Source: Hyphomicrobiales bacterium
GTDB taxonomy: Bacteria > Pseudomonadota > Alphaproteobacteria > Rhizobiales > Rhizobiaceae
Length of the DNA stretch: 64,000 bases
NCBI GenBank assembly: GCA_900465665.1
Contig: UBJO01000049.1
Location: forward strand, 186,001 to 250,000
Reading direction: 5' to 3'
Shown here: positions 8,755-16,877 of the stretch, in pieces
Numbering within the stretch: position 1 is the stretch's first letter
Layout of the letters: every line of letters starts with the position of its first letter
Position numbers and translations under genes: made by a program
Notes under the pieces: model-generated
Databases searched by the model: none
Seen by the model: only the letters and a program-made list of their open reading frames with translations
What the model was told of the DNA's origin: nothing

Positions 8755-9789
8755 TCAAACCCTTCCGCCGCGAACACGCTCGACAAGCAGCCGAACATTT
8801 TCAGGATCGGCCTGCGGGGTAATTCCATGCCCGAGGTTGAAGATCAGCGGACCGTTCCCCAGCCGCTGCAGGATATCATCGATACCCTCTTCAAGCGCGG
8901 CGCCGCCAGCAACCATCCGCATCGGATCGAGGTTACCCTGCACCGGACCATCCTTCTGCAGCTCGGCCGCGAAGTCGAGGGGGACGGACCAATCAAGGCC
9001 GATCGCATCCGCCTTCGTCTTCTGGCGATAGGTCTTCAAGAGATAGCCCGCGCCCTTAGCAAAAGCGATGATCTTGGCATTCGGTCGACGCGCCTTGATC
9101 AAGGCGATCATCCGCGCCACGGGTTTCACGGCAAATGCTTCGAACTCACGCTCGCCGAGCACGCCCGCCCAGGAATCGAAAATCTGCACGGCATCGGCGC
9201 CGGCATCGATCTGCGCGACGAGATAATCTGCCGAAACATCCGCCAGCAACATCAGTAGCTTTTCGAAAGCCTTCGGATGCCGATAGGCGAACAGACGGGC
9301 AGGGGCCTGGTCGGGGGTACCATGGCCGGCGATCATATAGGTCGCAACGGTCCAGGGAGCGCCACAGAAGCCGAGCAGCGTCGTTTCGGTTGGCAGATCA
9401 CTCCTGAGACGTCGAACAGTCTCCAGCACAGGTTCCAGATGCTGCAGCATGCGGCTGCCATCCAGACCATCGATACCATCGACGTCAATCGGATCCATCT
9501 CCGGCCCATGCCCCTCGGTGAAACGCACATTGCGCTTCATCGCATCGGGAATGACGAGAATGTCGGAGAATAGAATGGCAGCATCAAAGCCATAGCGCCG
9601 GATCGGCTGCAGCGTGACCTCGACTGCGTGATCCGGGGTGTAACAGAGATCGAGGAAGCTTCCAGCCTTGGCTCGCACCTCTCGATACTCCGGCAGGTAT
9701 CGCCCTGCCTGCCGCATCAGCCAGATGGGGGGAGGGCTCAATGTTTCCCCGTCCAGAACCCGCATGATCTTCCGGCGCATTTCACTCAA
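8755..9789 (-). CDS. hemE: Uroporphyrinogen decarboxylase
   Basis: Decarboxylates the four acetate side chains of uroporphyrinogen III to give coproporphyrinogen III; cytosolic, 344 residues. Substrate-binding signatures are present: PPIWLMRQAGRYLPEYR near residue 20, AAILFSDIL, and the GFCGAPWT segment. The start is TTG at 9789 preceded by GGGAAG; ATG at 9780 is the alternative. It is the last leftward gene before the probable origin. hemE next to the origin is a known feature of Caulobacter and rhizobial chromosomes. Confidence 0.96.
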   Translation of the reverse strand: MSEMRRKIMRVLDGETLSPPPIWLMRQAGRYLPEYREVRAKAGSFLDLCYTPDHAVEVTLQPIRRYGFDAAILFSDILVIPDAMKRNVRFTEGHGPEMDPIDVDGIDGLDGSRMLQHLEPVLETVRRLRSDLPTETTLLGFCGAPWTVATYMIAGHGTPDQAPARLFAYRHPKAFEKLLMLLADVSADYLVAQIDAGADAVQIFDSWAGVLGEREFEAFAVKPVARMIALIKARRPNAKIIAFAKGAGYLLKTYRQKTKADAIGLDWSVPLDFAAELQKDGPVQGNLDPMRMVAGGAALEEGIDDILQRLGNGPLIFNLGHGITPQADPENVRLLVERVRGGRV

Positions 9790-10191
9790 GCGCTTCTTCC
9801 CTATAAAAAATCAAAGATATTTATAAGGTTTCTATTTCTTAGAGTCGGTGACTATCAAGGATTAAAATCCATCCACGTCCGATACCAATTGTCACTGTTT
9901 CGCGAGCTGCTCGGGAAGAAAATCGCGCAATTCGATGTCAGAAACAGGATTGGCACGAAATCCGATACAATTTCAATGAGATATAGGCTTAGATGAAATT
10001 CGCCAAGCTGTGGACAAGCTGTGGCTATCCGACGAACAGCCGCAGACTTTCCACAAAACCAACAGCCCATCTTTCCCGGCCTCCAAAGAATCCGAAATGT
10101 GGAAAACCAGGCATGTTTTCCCTTGCCTAACCCCCGGCGCGTCTCGTAGCTCTCCGTCATCCAGTGTTTTCAACAGGCAGCGGAAAATAGC
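9790..10191. other. oriC: Probable chromosomal replication origin (oriC)
   Basis: Gene-free 402 bp between hemE (leftward) and ppsR (rightward). It contains an AT-rich stretch at about 9800-9870, then a region with four DnaA-box-like sequences (10009-10106) and two GANTC sites (9842-9846 and 10088-10092), the CcrM methylation motif. Genes on both sides are mostly co-directional with a fork leaving this point, and parS sites are nearby. Position between hemE and the ppsR homologue matches the known origin in Caulobacter and Sinorhizobium. The call is from context and motifs; function is not shown by sequence alone. Confidence 0.82.
10009..10106. promoter_or_regulatory. Cluster of DnaA-box-like sites
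   Basis: TGTGGACAA at 10009-10017 and TGTGGAAAA at 10098-10106 each differ by one base from the DnaA box TGTGGATAA. TTTCCACAA (10048-10056, opposite orientation) and TGTGGCTAT (10020-10028) are weaker. Four boxes within 100 bp are unlikely by chance in GC-rich DNA. Confidence 0.65.
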
Positions 10192-11013
10192 GTGGAGAAC
10201 CGTACGAACTTCTTCCATCTGCATCTCATTTCTGACTCGACGGGCGAAACGCTGATTTCGGCCGGCCGCGCGGCATCGGCGCAATTCAAGTCGGCGCAGC
10301 CGATCGAGCATGTCTATCCGCTGATCCGCAATCGCAAGCAGTTGCTGACAGTCCTGCAGGCGATCGATGGTGAACCGGGCATCGTGCTCTACACGATCGT
10401 GGACCGCGAGCTCGCCACGTTGATCGACGAGCGTTGCCTCGAAATGGGCGTCGCCTCGGTCAATGTGCTCGAGCCCGTTCTCAATGCGTTTCAGATCTAC
10501 CTCGGCGCACCGTCGCGCCGCCGGGTCGGCGCCCAGCATGTCATGAACGCCGGATACTTCGCGCGCATCGAAGCGCTGAACTTCACGATGGATCATGACG
10601 ACGGCCAGATGCCGGACGATTATAATGACGCCGACGTCGTCATTATCGGCATCAGCCGTACATCGAAAACGCCGACCAGCATCTATCTCGCCAATCGCGG
10701 CATCAAGACCGCCAACATTCCGATCGTCTATGGCGTGCCCCTGCCGGAAAGCCTCTTCGAAGCGACCAAGCCCCTGATTGTCTGCCTGATCGCCACCACC
10801 GATCGCATCTCCCAGGTCCGCGAAAATCGCGACCTCGGCGCGACGCCCGGCTTTGATCGTGGCGACTACACTGATCGAGCCGCCATATCGGAAGAGCTGA
10901 AATATGCCCGCTCGCTTTGCGCCCGCCACAACTGGCCGCTCATCGACGTGACCCGCCGTTCCATCGAGGAGACGGCGGCGGCAATCGTTGCCCTGCGTCC
11001 CAAGCTGCGCTAA
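10192..11013 (+). CDS. ppsR: Pyruvate,water dikinase / PPDK regulatory protein (DUF299)
   Basis: Bifunctional ADP-dependent kinase and Pi-dependent pyrophosphorylase that inactivates and reactivates PEP synthase or pyruvate phosphate dikinase. 273 residues, typical length. It starts with FFHLHLISDSTGET and has the P-loop-like GISRTSKTPTSIYLA segment near residue 150, both family signatures. The start is GTG at 10192. It is the first rightward gene after the origin, followed by maf; its homologue borders the origin in Caulobacter too. Which dikinase it controls cannot be told here. Confidence 0.93.
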   Translation: MENRTNFFHLHLISDSTGETLISAGRAASAQFKSAQPIEHVYPLIRNRKQLLTVLQAIDGEPGIVLYTIVDRELATLIDERCLEMGVASVNVLEPVLNAFQIYLGAPSRRRVGAQHVMNAGYFARIEALNFTMDHDDGQMPDDYNDADVVIIGISRTSKTPTSIYLANRGIKTANIPIVYGVPLPESLFEATKPLIVCLIATTDRISQVRENRDLGATPGFDRGDYTDRAAISEELKYARSLCARHNWPLIDVTRRSIEETAAAIVALRPKLR

Positions 11014-11047
11014 GCGCTGTCCCTAGCCAACCGCGCCGAGAGCAAAG

Positions 11048-11647
11048 ATGATACCGAAACTCATACTCGCCTCCTCCAGCCCCTTCCGTCGCATGCTGAT
11101 GGAAAATGCCGGCTTGTCCTTTGAGGCTCATCCCGCGAAGGTTGATGAGCGCGCCATCGAAGCGCCGCTCGAACGGGATGGCGCAACGCCTGACGCGATC
11201 GCGCTGGTCCTCGCCAAGGCCAAAGCCAGGGAGGTGAGTGATCGCTCGCCGGGCGCGATTGTGATCGGTTCAGATCAGACCATGTCGCTGGGGCAGCGCA
11301 CATTTCACAAGCCGAAGAGCATGCAAGATGCGGTCAGCCATCTCACCGCGCTATCCGCGCAGACCCATCGGCTGAACAGTGGGGTCGCGCTCGCCTATAA
11401 CGGCGACATCATCTGGGAGCATGTCTCGCGTGCCGAACTGACGATGCGTCCGCTCACCGATGATTTCATCAAACGGCACCTGAAGCGGGTCGGCGAGCGC
11501 GCCTTGAGCAGCGTCGGCGCCTACCAGCTCGAAGGGGAGGGCCTGCAGCTCTTCTCGAAAATCGATGGCGACTACTTCACCATCTTGGGGCTGCCGATGC
11601 TGCCGCTTCTGGAAAAACTGAGAGAATTGGGTGCGATCGATGGATGA
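11048..11647 (+). CDS. maf: Maf/YceF-family nucleotide pyrophosphatase
   Basis: Maf-family house-cleaning pyrophosphatase (199 residues) that hydrolyses non-canonical or canonical NTPs to NMPs. Family motifs: LASSSPFRR at the N-terminus, the SDQTMSLGQ segment, and the C-terminal YQLEGEGLQLF...GDYFTILGLPM. The F in SSPFRR suggests the YceF subgroup, but substrate choice is not provable here. Its last codons overlap the start of aroE by 8 bp, so translation is probably coupled in the ppsR-maf-aroE-coaE-dnaQ run. Confidence 0.92.
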   Translation: MIPKLILASSSPFRRMLMENAGLSFEAHPAKVDERAIEAPLERDGATPDAIALVLAKAKAREVSDRSPGAIVIGSDQTMSLGQRTFHKPKSMQDAVSHLTALSAQTHRLNSGVALAYNGDIIWEHVSRAELTMRPLTDDFIKRHLKRVGERALSSVGAYQLEGEGLQLFSKIDGDYFTILGLPMLPLLEKLRELGAIDG

Positions 11648-12497
11648 TTCACGTGAAACAATCGGCCCGCGCGCCTTCGTCACCGGCTTTCCCGTCAAGC
11701 ATTCGCGCTCGCCGATCATCCATGGATATTGGCTGAAGTCGCTGTCGCTCGAGGGAAACTACCGCACCCATGAAGTCGCACCAGATGACTTTCCGGCTTT
11801 CATCCAATCTTTGAAATCAGGCGCTTCGGGTTTTGTCGGCGGCAACGTAACGATCCCGCATAAGGAAATCGCATTCAAGCTGGCTGACGAGCCGGACGAT
11901 CTCTCGCGCGAGCTTGGCGCCTCCAACACGCTCTGGCTCGAGGACGGCAAGCTGAAGGCCACGAACACCGATGGCCGTGGCTTCACCGCAAATCTGGATG
12001 AACGCCATCCCGGCTGGGACAAGGTACGATCGGCGGTCATCCTGGGTGCCGGCGGCGCCAGCCGTGCCGTCATCCAGGCCGTTCGCGATCGCGGGATCAA
12101 GGAGATCCACCTCGTCAACCGTACCGTCACCCGCGCGGTCGAGCTCGCCGATCGTTTTGGAGAAGCCGTGCATCCGCATCCGATGACGGCTCTGTCCGAA
12201 GTAATGAAGGGTGCAGGCCTCTTTATCAACACCACCTCGCTCGGCATGGAAGGGGAGGCCGCGCCCGAAATCGACTTCTCGCCGTTGCAGCCGGACGCCG
12301 TTGTCACCGACATTGTCTACGTACCGCTGAAGACGCCCATTCTAGCGCAGGCTGAGGAACAGGGTTTCGCGACCGTCGATGGTTTGGGTATGTTGCTGCA
12401 CCAGGCCGTACCCGGTTTCGAGAAATGGTTCGGCAAGCGGCCCGTTGTCGATGAAACGCTTCGCGCCCTGATCATCGCGGATATGGAAAAGCATTGA
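11640..12497 (+). CDS. aroE: Shikimate 5-dehydrogenase
   Basis: NADPH-dependent reduction of 3-dehydroshikimate to shikimate in aromatic amino acid synthesis; 285 residues. Substrate-binding motif VKHSRSPIIHGYW is near residue 20, catalytic Lys lies in NVTIPHKE, the nucleotide-binding loop is GAGGASRAV, and NTTSLGM is conserved. I chose ATG at 11640, inside the maf 3' end, over GTG at 11631. The first codons (MDDSRET) contain a parS-like palindrome at 11645-11660. It overlaps coaE by one base. Confidence 0.96.
   Translation: MDDSRETIGPRAFVTGFPVKHSRSPIIHGYWLKSLSLEGNYRTHEVAPDDFPAFIQSLKSGASGFVGGNVTIPHKEIAFKLADEPDDLSRELGASNTLWLEDGKLKATNTDGRGFTANLDERHPGWDKVRSAVILGAGGASRAVIQAVRDRGIKEIHLVNRTVTRAVELADRFGEAVHPHPMTALSEVMKGAGLFINTTSLGMEGEAAPEIDFSPLQPDAVVTDIVYVPLKTPILAQAEEQGFATVDGLGMLLHQAVPGFEKWFGKRPVVDETLRALIIADMEKH
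11645..11660. other. parS: parS-like site 4 in the aroE start
   Basis: TGATTCACGTGAAACA is one base off the parS consensus TGTTTCACGTGAAACA. It lies within the first codons of aroE, about 1.5 kb to the right of the probable origin, on the opposite side from parAB. Confidence 0.7.
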
Positions 12498-13108
12498 TGC
12501 TGAAAATCGGACTGACCGGCTCGATCGGGATGGGCAAGTCGACCACGGCAAAGCTGTTTGCCGATGCCGGTCTGCCGGTCAATGATGCCGACGCCGTCGT
12601 CCATGATCTTTATGCCGGCGCCGCGGCACCGCTCATCGATGCGGCTTTTCCAGGCTCCGTGAAAACTGGCACGGTCGATCGCCAGGAATTGGGCCGGCAG
12701 CTTGCGTTGCGCCCAGAAGGCTTCAAGCAGCTGGAGCAGATCGTCCATCCTCTTGTCCGCGAGCGCGAGGCGATGTTCCTCGACGCGCAGCGCGGGCAGG
12801 GCACAATGATGGTCATTCTCGACATACCGCTGCTTTTCGAGACTGGCGCCGCCGATCGCGTCGATGTCGTCGTCGTCGTCAGCTGTGATCCACAGATTCA
12901 GCGTGAGCGGGTACTTGCGCGTCCGAACATGACGGAAGAGAAATTCAATATGATTCTCTCGCGCCAGACACCCGATGCTGAAAAGCGCCGGCGCGCGGAT
13001 TATGTGATCGACACCGGTCACGGCATCGATGAGGCGCGCGAACGGGTTGGCGCCATCATCGCGGACTTGAGACAGCGGATAGCGAATGGAGATTTCCCGA
13101 ATGCGTGA
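12497..13108 (+). CDS. coaE: Dephospho-CoA kinase
   Basis: Last step of CoA synthesis: phosphorylation of the 3'-OH of dephospho-CoA. 203 residues with Walker A GSIGMGKST near residue 8 and the conserved DADAVVHDLYA and IPLLFETG segments. ATG at 12497 shares its A with the aroE stop (TGATG). The other end overlaps dnaQ by 8 bp. CoaA, the first CoA enzyme, is found about 39 kb away in this window (51015-52010). Confidence 0.95.
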   Translation: MLKIGLTGSIGMGKSTTAKLFADAGLPVNDADAVVHDLYAGAAAPLIDAAFPGSVKTGTVDRQELGRQLALRPEGFKQLEQIVHPLVREREAMFLDAQRGQGTMMVILDIPLLFETGAADRVDVVVVVSCDPQIQRERVLARPNMTEEKFNMILSRQTPDAEKRRRADYVIDTGHGIDEARERVGAIIADLRQRIANGDFPNA

Positions 13109-13814
13109 AATCATTTTCGATACGGAAACCACCGGGCTTGATAACCGCACCGATCGCATCATCGAAATCGGCGGCATCGAACTCTTTAATCACTTTCCGA
13201 CCGGAAAGACGCTGCACATCTATATCAATCCGGGTGACCAGAAGGTCCATCCGGACGCGCTCGCCGTTCACGGGATCACCGACGAGTTCCTGAAGGACAA
13301 GCAGCCCTTCGCGGCGGTGGTCCAGGAAATTCTGGACTTCTTCGGCGAAGGAAAGTGGATCGCCCACAACGCCACCTTCGACATGGGCTTCATCAATGCC
13401 GAGTTGGCGCGGCTTTCGCTGCCGCCGATCTCTCCTGAAAATGTGATCGATACATTGTCGATGGCCCGGCGCAAGAATCCGATGGGCCCGAACTCGCTCG
13501 ATGCGCTTTGCCGTCGCTATGGGATTGATAACTCACATCGCGCCAAACACGGCGCCTTGCTCGACTCCGAACTGCTTGCTGAAGTCTATATCGAGATGAT
13601 CGGCGGTCGCCAGACGGCGCTTGGTCTTGGTGTGGCGCAGAACAACGGCGCCTCGGAACGCAATGACAGCGATGACGATATTGTTCTGGTCGCGCTAGAG
13701 CGGCCGCGGCCGCTTGCACCGCGCCTCAGCGTAACCGAAGCCGAGCAGCATGATGCGTTGATTGCCAAGCTCGGCCAGAAGGGCATCTGGGCCAAATACG
13801 ATCGCCCAAACTAA
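13101..13814 (+). CDS. dnaQ: DNA polymerase III subunit epsilon (3'-5' proofreading exonuclease)
   Basis: DEDDh exonuclease that proofreads for the replicative polymerase; 237 residues. Exo I FDTETTGLD at residues 5-13, Exo II IAHNATFDMGFINAEL, and Exo III HRAKHGALLDSELLAEVY (His and Asp) are all present, so it should be active. The C-terminal tail (RPRPLAPRLSVTEAE...) probably binds the alpha subunit. ATG at 13101 (MREIIFDTETTG) fits the family; ATG at 13086 would add five residues. It overlaps coaE by 8 bp and ends at a strong terminator. Confidence 0.95.
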   Translation: MREIIFDTETTGLDNRTDRIIEIGGIELFNHFPTGKTLHIYINPGDQKVHPDALAVHGITDEFLKDKQPFAAVVQEILDFFGEGKWIAHNATFDMGFINAELARLSLPPISPENVIDTLSMARRKNPMGPNSLDALCRRYGIDNSHRAKHGALLDSELLAEVYIEMIGGRQTALGLGVAQNNGASERNDSDDDIVLVALERPRPLAPRLSVTEAEQHDALIAKLGQKGIWAKYDRPN

Positions 13815-13815
13815 A

Positions 13816-13839
13816 ATGCCCGGGCGCTGGCCCGGGCAT
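13816..13839. terminator. Bidirectional terminator between dnaQ and secB
   Basis: Perfect 10 bp inverted repeat ATGCCCGGGC / GCCCGGGCAT with a GCTG tetraloop, between convergent dnaQ and secB. It is preceded by AAAA and followed later by TTTTAT, so it can serve both strands. Confidence 0.75.
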
Positions 13840-13862
13840 CTCGGTGGTCATTTTATCAGCAA

Positions 13863-14339
13863 TTAGTTCGCCTGAACCTTTGCACGGGCCTGCTCTTCGG
13901 CAACGCGCTGGGCAAACATCTGCGAGAAATCGATCGGATCGATCATCAGCGGCGGGAAGCCACCGTTGCGGGTGACGTCCGCGATGATCTGGCGTGCGAA
14001 CGGGAAGAGCATGCGCGGGCACTCGATGAAGAGAACCGGCAGCATGTGTTCCTGCGGGAAACCAGCGATCCGGAAAACGCCGCCATAGACGAGCTCCGTG
14101 TGGAATACCGTCTTGTCGCCTTCCTTGGCTTCGGCGTTCAACGAGAGAACGACGTCGAAGTCCGTGTCGGAAAGCGGGTTAGCGTTGACGTTGACATTGA
14201 TGTTGATGGCCGGTGCCTTGTCGCGGGCCTGCAGCGAACGCGGTGCACCAGGATTTTCGAAGGAAAGGTCCTTGGTGTACTGTGCTAGAATGGTAAGGCT
14301 CGGGCTCGTTGCGCCGTTATTGCTGTTTTCGCTGTCCAT
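13863..14339 (-). CDS. secB: Protein-export chaperone SecB
   Basis: Tetrameric cytosolic chaperone that keeps preproteins unfolded and hands them to SecA. 158 residues; the conserved core LTILAQYTKDLSFENPGAP and the C-terminal PPLMIDPIDF segment identify it. The open frame reaches 14381, but ATG at 14339 has a GAGGA ribosome-binding site at good spacing and gives MDSENSNNGATSPSL, close to other rhizobial SecB starts. It is convergent with dnaQ; fxsA lies downstream-facing on the same strand about 95 bp upstream. Confidence 0.96.
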   Translation of the reverse strand: MDSENSNNGATSPSLTILAQYTKDLSFENPGAPRSLQARDKAPAININVNVNANPLSDTDFDVVLSLNAEAKEGDKTVFHTELVYGGVFRIAGFPQEHMLPVLFIECPRMLFPFARQIIADVTRNGGFPPLMIDPIDFSQMFAQRVAEEQARAKVQAN

Positions 14340-14434
14340 TGGCTTTTCCTCGAGGGCATTGGATTTCGCCGCATCTATCATTTCGACGATGTCGTTACAA
14401 CCCTAGGCCAGCCAGCGCTAATCTAGCAAGAGCC

Positions 14435-14935
14435 TCATTCGCCAAGGCTTTTACCGGACCAGGGCGACTTGCCGTTCGGGTCGCGCTGATAATCGTCCGC
14501 ATCGATATCGACGACGGTTGCGTTGTTGTCCCGATAAGGCGAGTGCGCCGACGTGCGGGACGGTCCGGATGCACCCACCACCACGAAACGGCGGCTCACA
14601 TAATTCCACGCGAGATCCCGCACCGCGGGGATGAAGATGAGCAGCGCAACGATATCGCTGATGAAGCCTGGAATGATCAGGAGCAGCGCGGCGATGACGA
14701 ACATTGCCGGCCGCAGCAGCTCGCGGCCGGGCACAGCGCCGGCCCGTCCTTCCATCGACATGCGCTGCAGGATGCCGATACCCTGCCGGCGCAAGAGCAT
14801 CATGCCAGCCACGAAACTCAGCATGACCAGTCCGAGCGTTGCCCAAAGGCCGATCGCCTTGCCGACAATCACGAAGCCCGCGATCTCGGCCAAAGGCATG
14901 AGCAGCAGAAAACCAGGCAGCATTGTAAGGCGCAT
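14435..14935 (-). CDS. fxsA: FxsA family membrane protein
   Basis: Small inner-membrane protein of the FxsA family, named for suppression of phage F exclusion in E. coli; its cellular role is unknown. 166 residues with hydrophobic segments MLPGFLLLMPLAEIAGFVIVG, LWATLGLVMLSFVAGMMLL and FVIAALLLIIPGFISDIVALLIFI, the last two characteristic. ATG at 14935 follows GGAGAG; the upstream frame to 14965 is less likely. It is divergent from timA, and the 126 bp between hold the timA promoter. Confidence 0.85.
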   Translation of the reverse strand: MRLTMLPGFLLLMPLAEIAGFVIVGKAIGLWATLGLVMLSFVAGMMLLRRQGIGILQRMSMEGRAGAVPGRELLRPAMFVIAALLLIIPGFISDIVALLIFIPAVRDLAWNYVSRRFVVVGASGPSRTSAHSPYRDNNATVVDIDADDYQRDPNGKSPWSGKSLGE

Positions 14936-14992
14936 TATTTCTCTCCGGCTCTCACCGGTCTCCATTGAAATCGGCCCAACGTACCGGACCCA

Positions 14993-15021
14993 TTTGAATC
15001 ATCTGTATATGCAGACTATAT
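14993..15021 (+). promoter_or_regulatory. Putative sigma-70 promoter of timA
   Basis: TTTGAA (14993-14998), 17 bp spacer, CTATAT (15016-15021). This fits the rhizobial sigma-70 pattern CTTGAC-N17-CTATAT and lies 40 bp upstream of the timA start. Confidence 0.5.
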
Positions 15022-15061
15022 GGGTATACAAATTCTAGATGTTAACAGATTGCGGCGGGAT

Positions 15062-15766
15062 ATGGGTTCAAACGACTTCATCACTTTGTTTTTTCTCGTG
15101 GCGGCGGTGCTGATATTTTTGCAGCTGCGCAATGTCCTTGGCCGACGCACGGGAAATGAGAAGCCGCCACGCGATCTCTATACGCCGCGCGATGCCGCCG
15201 GTCCCGAGACGCCGGATGCCGGAAAGGTCGTAACCCTGCCGCGCCGCGATGCGGCAGGCGAGGAAGAAGACCGCTTCGCGGCCATCGACGCCTTCGCGCC
15301 AGCCGGCACGCCGCTCAATGAATCGCTGCGGGAGATGAACAAGGCCGATCCTTCCTTCAACCCGAAGGAATTCGTCAACGGCGCCCGCATGGCTTATGAA
15401 ATGATCGTGATGGCCTTTGCCGATGGCGATCGCAAGACGCTCAAGAATCTGCTGTCCAAGGAAGTCTACGAAGGCTTCGATGCGGCGATCGCAGATCGTG
15501 AGAGCAAGGGCGAGAAGGTCAAGTCCACCTTCGTCGGCATCGACAAGGCTGAAATCAAGAATGTCGAGGTCAATGGCAGCGAAGCGCAGATCACCTTGCG
15601 CATAATCAGCCAGATGATTTCCGCGACCTACGACAAGGCCGACGTACTCGTTGACGGTGACGCCGAAACCGTTGCGGAGATCAACGACCTCTGGACATTC
15701 GCGCGCGACACCCGCTCGCGCGATCCGAACTGGAAACTCGTGGCCACCGAATCGGAACATGAGTGA
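15062..15766 (+). CDS. timA: Tim44-like domain protein (TimA-type)
   Basis: Alphaproteobacterial homologue of mitochondrial Tim44, anchored in the inner membrane and facing the cytosol; its bacterial role is not settled. 234 residues: an N-terminal membrane segment (DFITLFFLVAAVLIFLQL), a charged low-complexity linker, then a C-terminal Tim44 domain from about residue 85 (DPSFNPKEFVNGARMAYEMIVMAFADGD). The start at 15062 follows GGCGGGA. It is first in an operon with mltA, smr and xre, all overlapping by 1-8 bp. A link to membrane assembly or cell-wall work is inferred from context only. Confidence 0.88.
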   Translation: MGSNDFITLFFLVAAVLIFLQLRNVLGRRTGNEKPPRDLYTPRDAAGPETPDAGKVVTLPRRDAAGEEEDRFAAIDAFAPAGTPLNESLREMNKADPSFNPKEFVNGARMAYEMIVMAFADGDRKTLKNLLSKEVYEGFDAAIADRESKGEKVKSTFVGIDKAEIKNVEVNGSEAQITLRIISQMISATYDKADVLVDGDAETVAEINDLWTFARDTRSRDPNWKLVATESEHE

Positions 15767-16877
15767 TGATGAACGAGGCTTTGCCCTCGAGGCGATAGCA
15801 TTTGACGATCTGGAGGGCTGGCGGGATGATGATCCCTCCAGCCTTTTCGAGGCTATGGAAGCCTGTCGTCAACATATCGAACAGACCAAGCCTTACCGCA
15901 CCGGATTGCTAGGCCTGACCAGCGCCGATCTCCTGGATCTGTTGCAGGCCGCGCGCGATGTACGACCAACATCGGCGAGCGAGGCGCGCGCCTTCTTCGA
16001 AGCGCACTGTCGACCCTTCAGGATCAAGCGAACCGACGGCCGACCCGGTTTCGTCACCGCCTTTTACGAGCCCGAGATAACCGTCTCAGCCAGTCCCGAC
16101 GACGAATACCGCTTCCCATTTTACCGCCGCCCCGACGATCTGATCGACCTCGACGATCACAACCGCCCCGCCGAATTGGACCCCAGCTACATGTTCGGCC
16201 GCCTGCGCGCAGGAACGATTGAGCCCTATCTCGACCGCGCCGCCATCGACAAAGGCGCGCTGGAGGGGCAGGGGCTGGAAATTTGCTGGGCAAAATCCAA
16301 GGTCGACGTCTTCTTCGTGCATGTCCAGGGCGCCGCACGCCTGCGCTATCCCGACGGGCGCACGGGGCGCATCACCTATGCCGCCAAGGCTGGCCATCCG
16401 TTTTCAGCGATCGGCAAACTGCTGATCGATCTCGGCGAGATCGACCGGGCGAACATCTCGATGCAATCGATCCGGCATTGGCTCGCGATCAATCCGGACC
16501 GTGTCGATGACATCCTCGCGCTCAATCGCTCCTACATTTTCTTCCGCGAAGTCGAGATCGACAACGTGTCTGTCGGTCCCATCGCGGCCGCCAAGGTGCC
16601 GCTTATCGCAGGACGGTCGCTTGCCGTCGATCGCCTGATCCACACCTTCGGCTTTCCGTTCTACATCCACTCGCAAAGCCTGCTGCATCTGCAGGGTGGG
16701 AAGCCCTTCCAGCGCCTGATGCTGGCGCTCGATACCGGCTCGGCCATCGTTGGCCCGGCGCGGGGCGACATCTTCACCGGCTCCGGCGACGCGGCCGGCG
16801 AGCTTGCCGGCACCGTGCGCCATGACGCCGATTTCACCATCCTGATCCCGAATAATGCCGCCGTGAGGTTTGCGTGA
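15759..16877 (+). CDS. mltA: Membrane-bound lytic murein transglycosylase A (MltA)
   Basis: Cleaves peptidoglycan glycan strands to 1,6-anhydro-MurNAc products. 372 residues with the MltA barrel domain (PFRIKRTDGRPGFVTAFYEPE... RYPDGRTGRITYAAKAGHPF) and a C-terminal 3D domain carrying the catalytic Asp in LALDTGSAIVGPARGDIFTG. Oddly there is no signal peptide or lipobox at the N-terminus (MSDDERGFALEAIAFDDLEG), though the enzyme should act in the periplasm. The upstream in-frame codons, inside timA, do not encode one either. It overlaps timA by 8 bp and smr by 1 bp. Confidence 0.93.
   Translation: MSDDERGFALEAIAFDDLEGWRDDDPSSLFEAMEACRQHIEQTKPYRTGLLGLTSADLLDLLQAARDVRPTSASEARAFFEAHCRPFRIKRTDGRPGFVTAFYEPEITVSASPDDEYRFPFYRRPDDLIDLDDHNRPAELDPSYMFGRLRAGTIEPYLDRAAIDKGALEGQGLEICWAKSKVDVFFVHVQGAARLRYPDGRTGRITYAAKAGHPFSAIGKLLIDLGEIDRANISMQSIRHWLAINPDRVDDILALNRSYIFFREVEIDNVSVGPIAAAKVPLIAGRSLAVDRLIHTFGFPFYIHSQSLLHLQGGKPFQRLMLALDTGSAIVGPARGDIFTGSGDAAGELAGTVRHDADFTILIPNNAAVRFA

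Noticed and set aside
14309..15038. Plus-strand open frames opposite fxsA
   Set aside because: They overlap a well-recognised membrane-protein gene with a good ribosome-binding site and have no domain signal.
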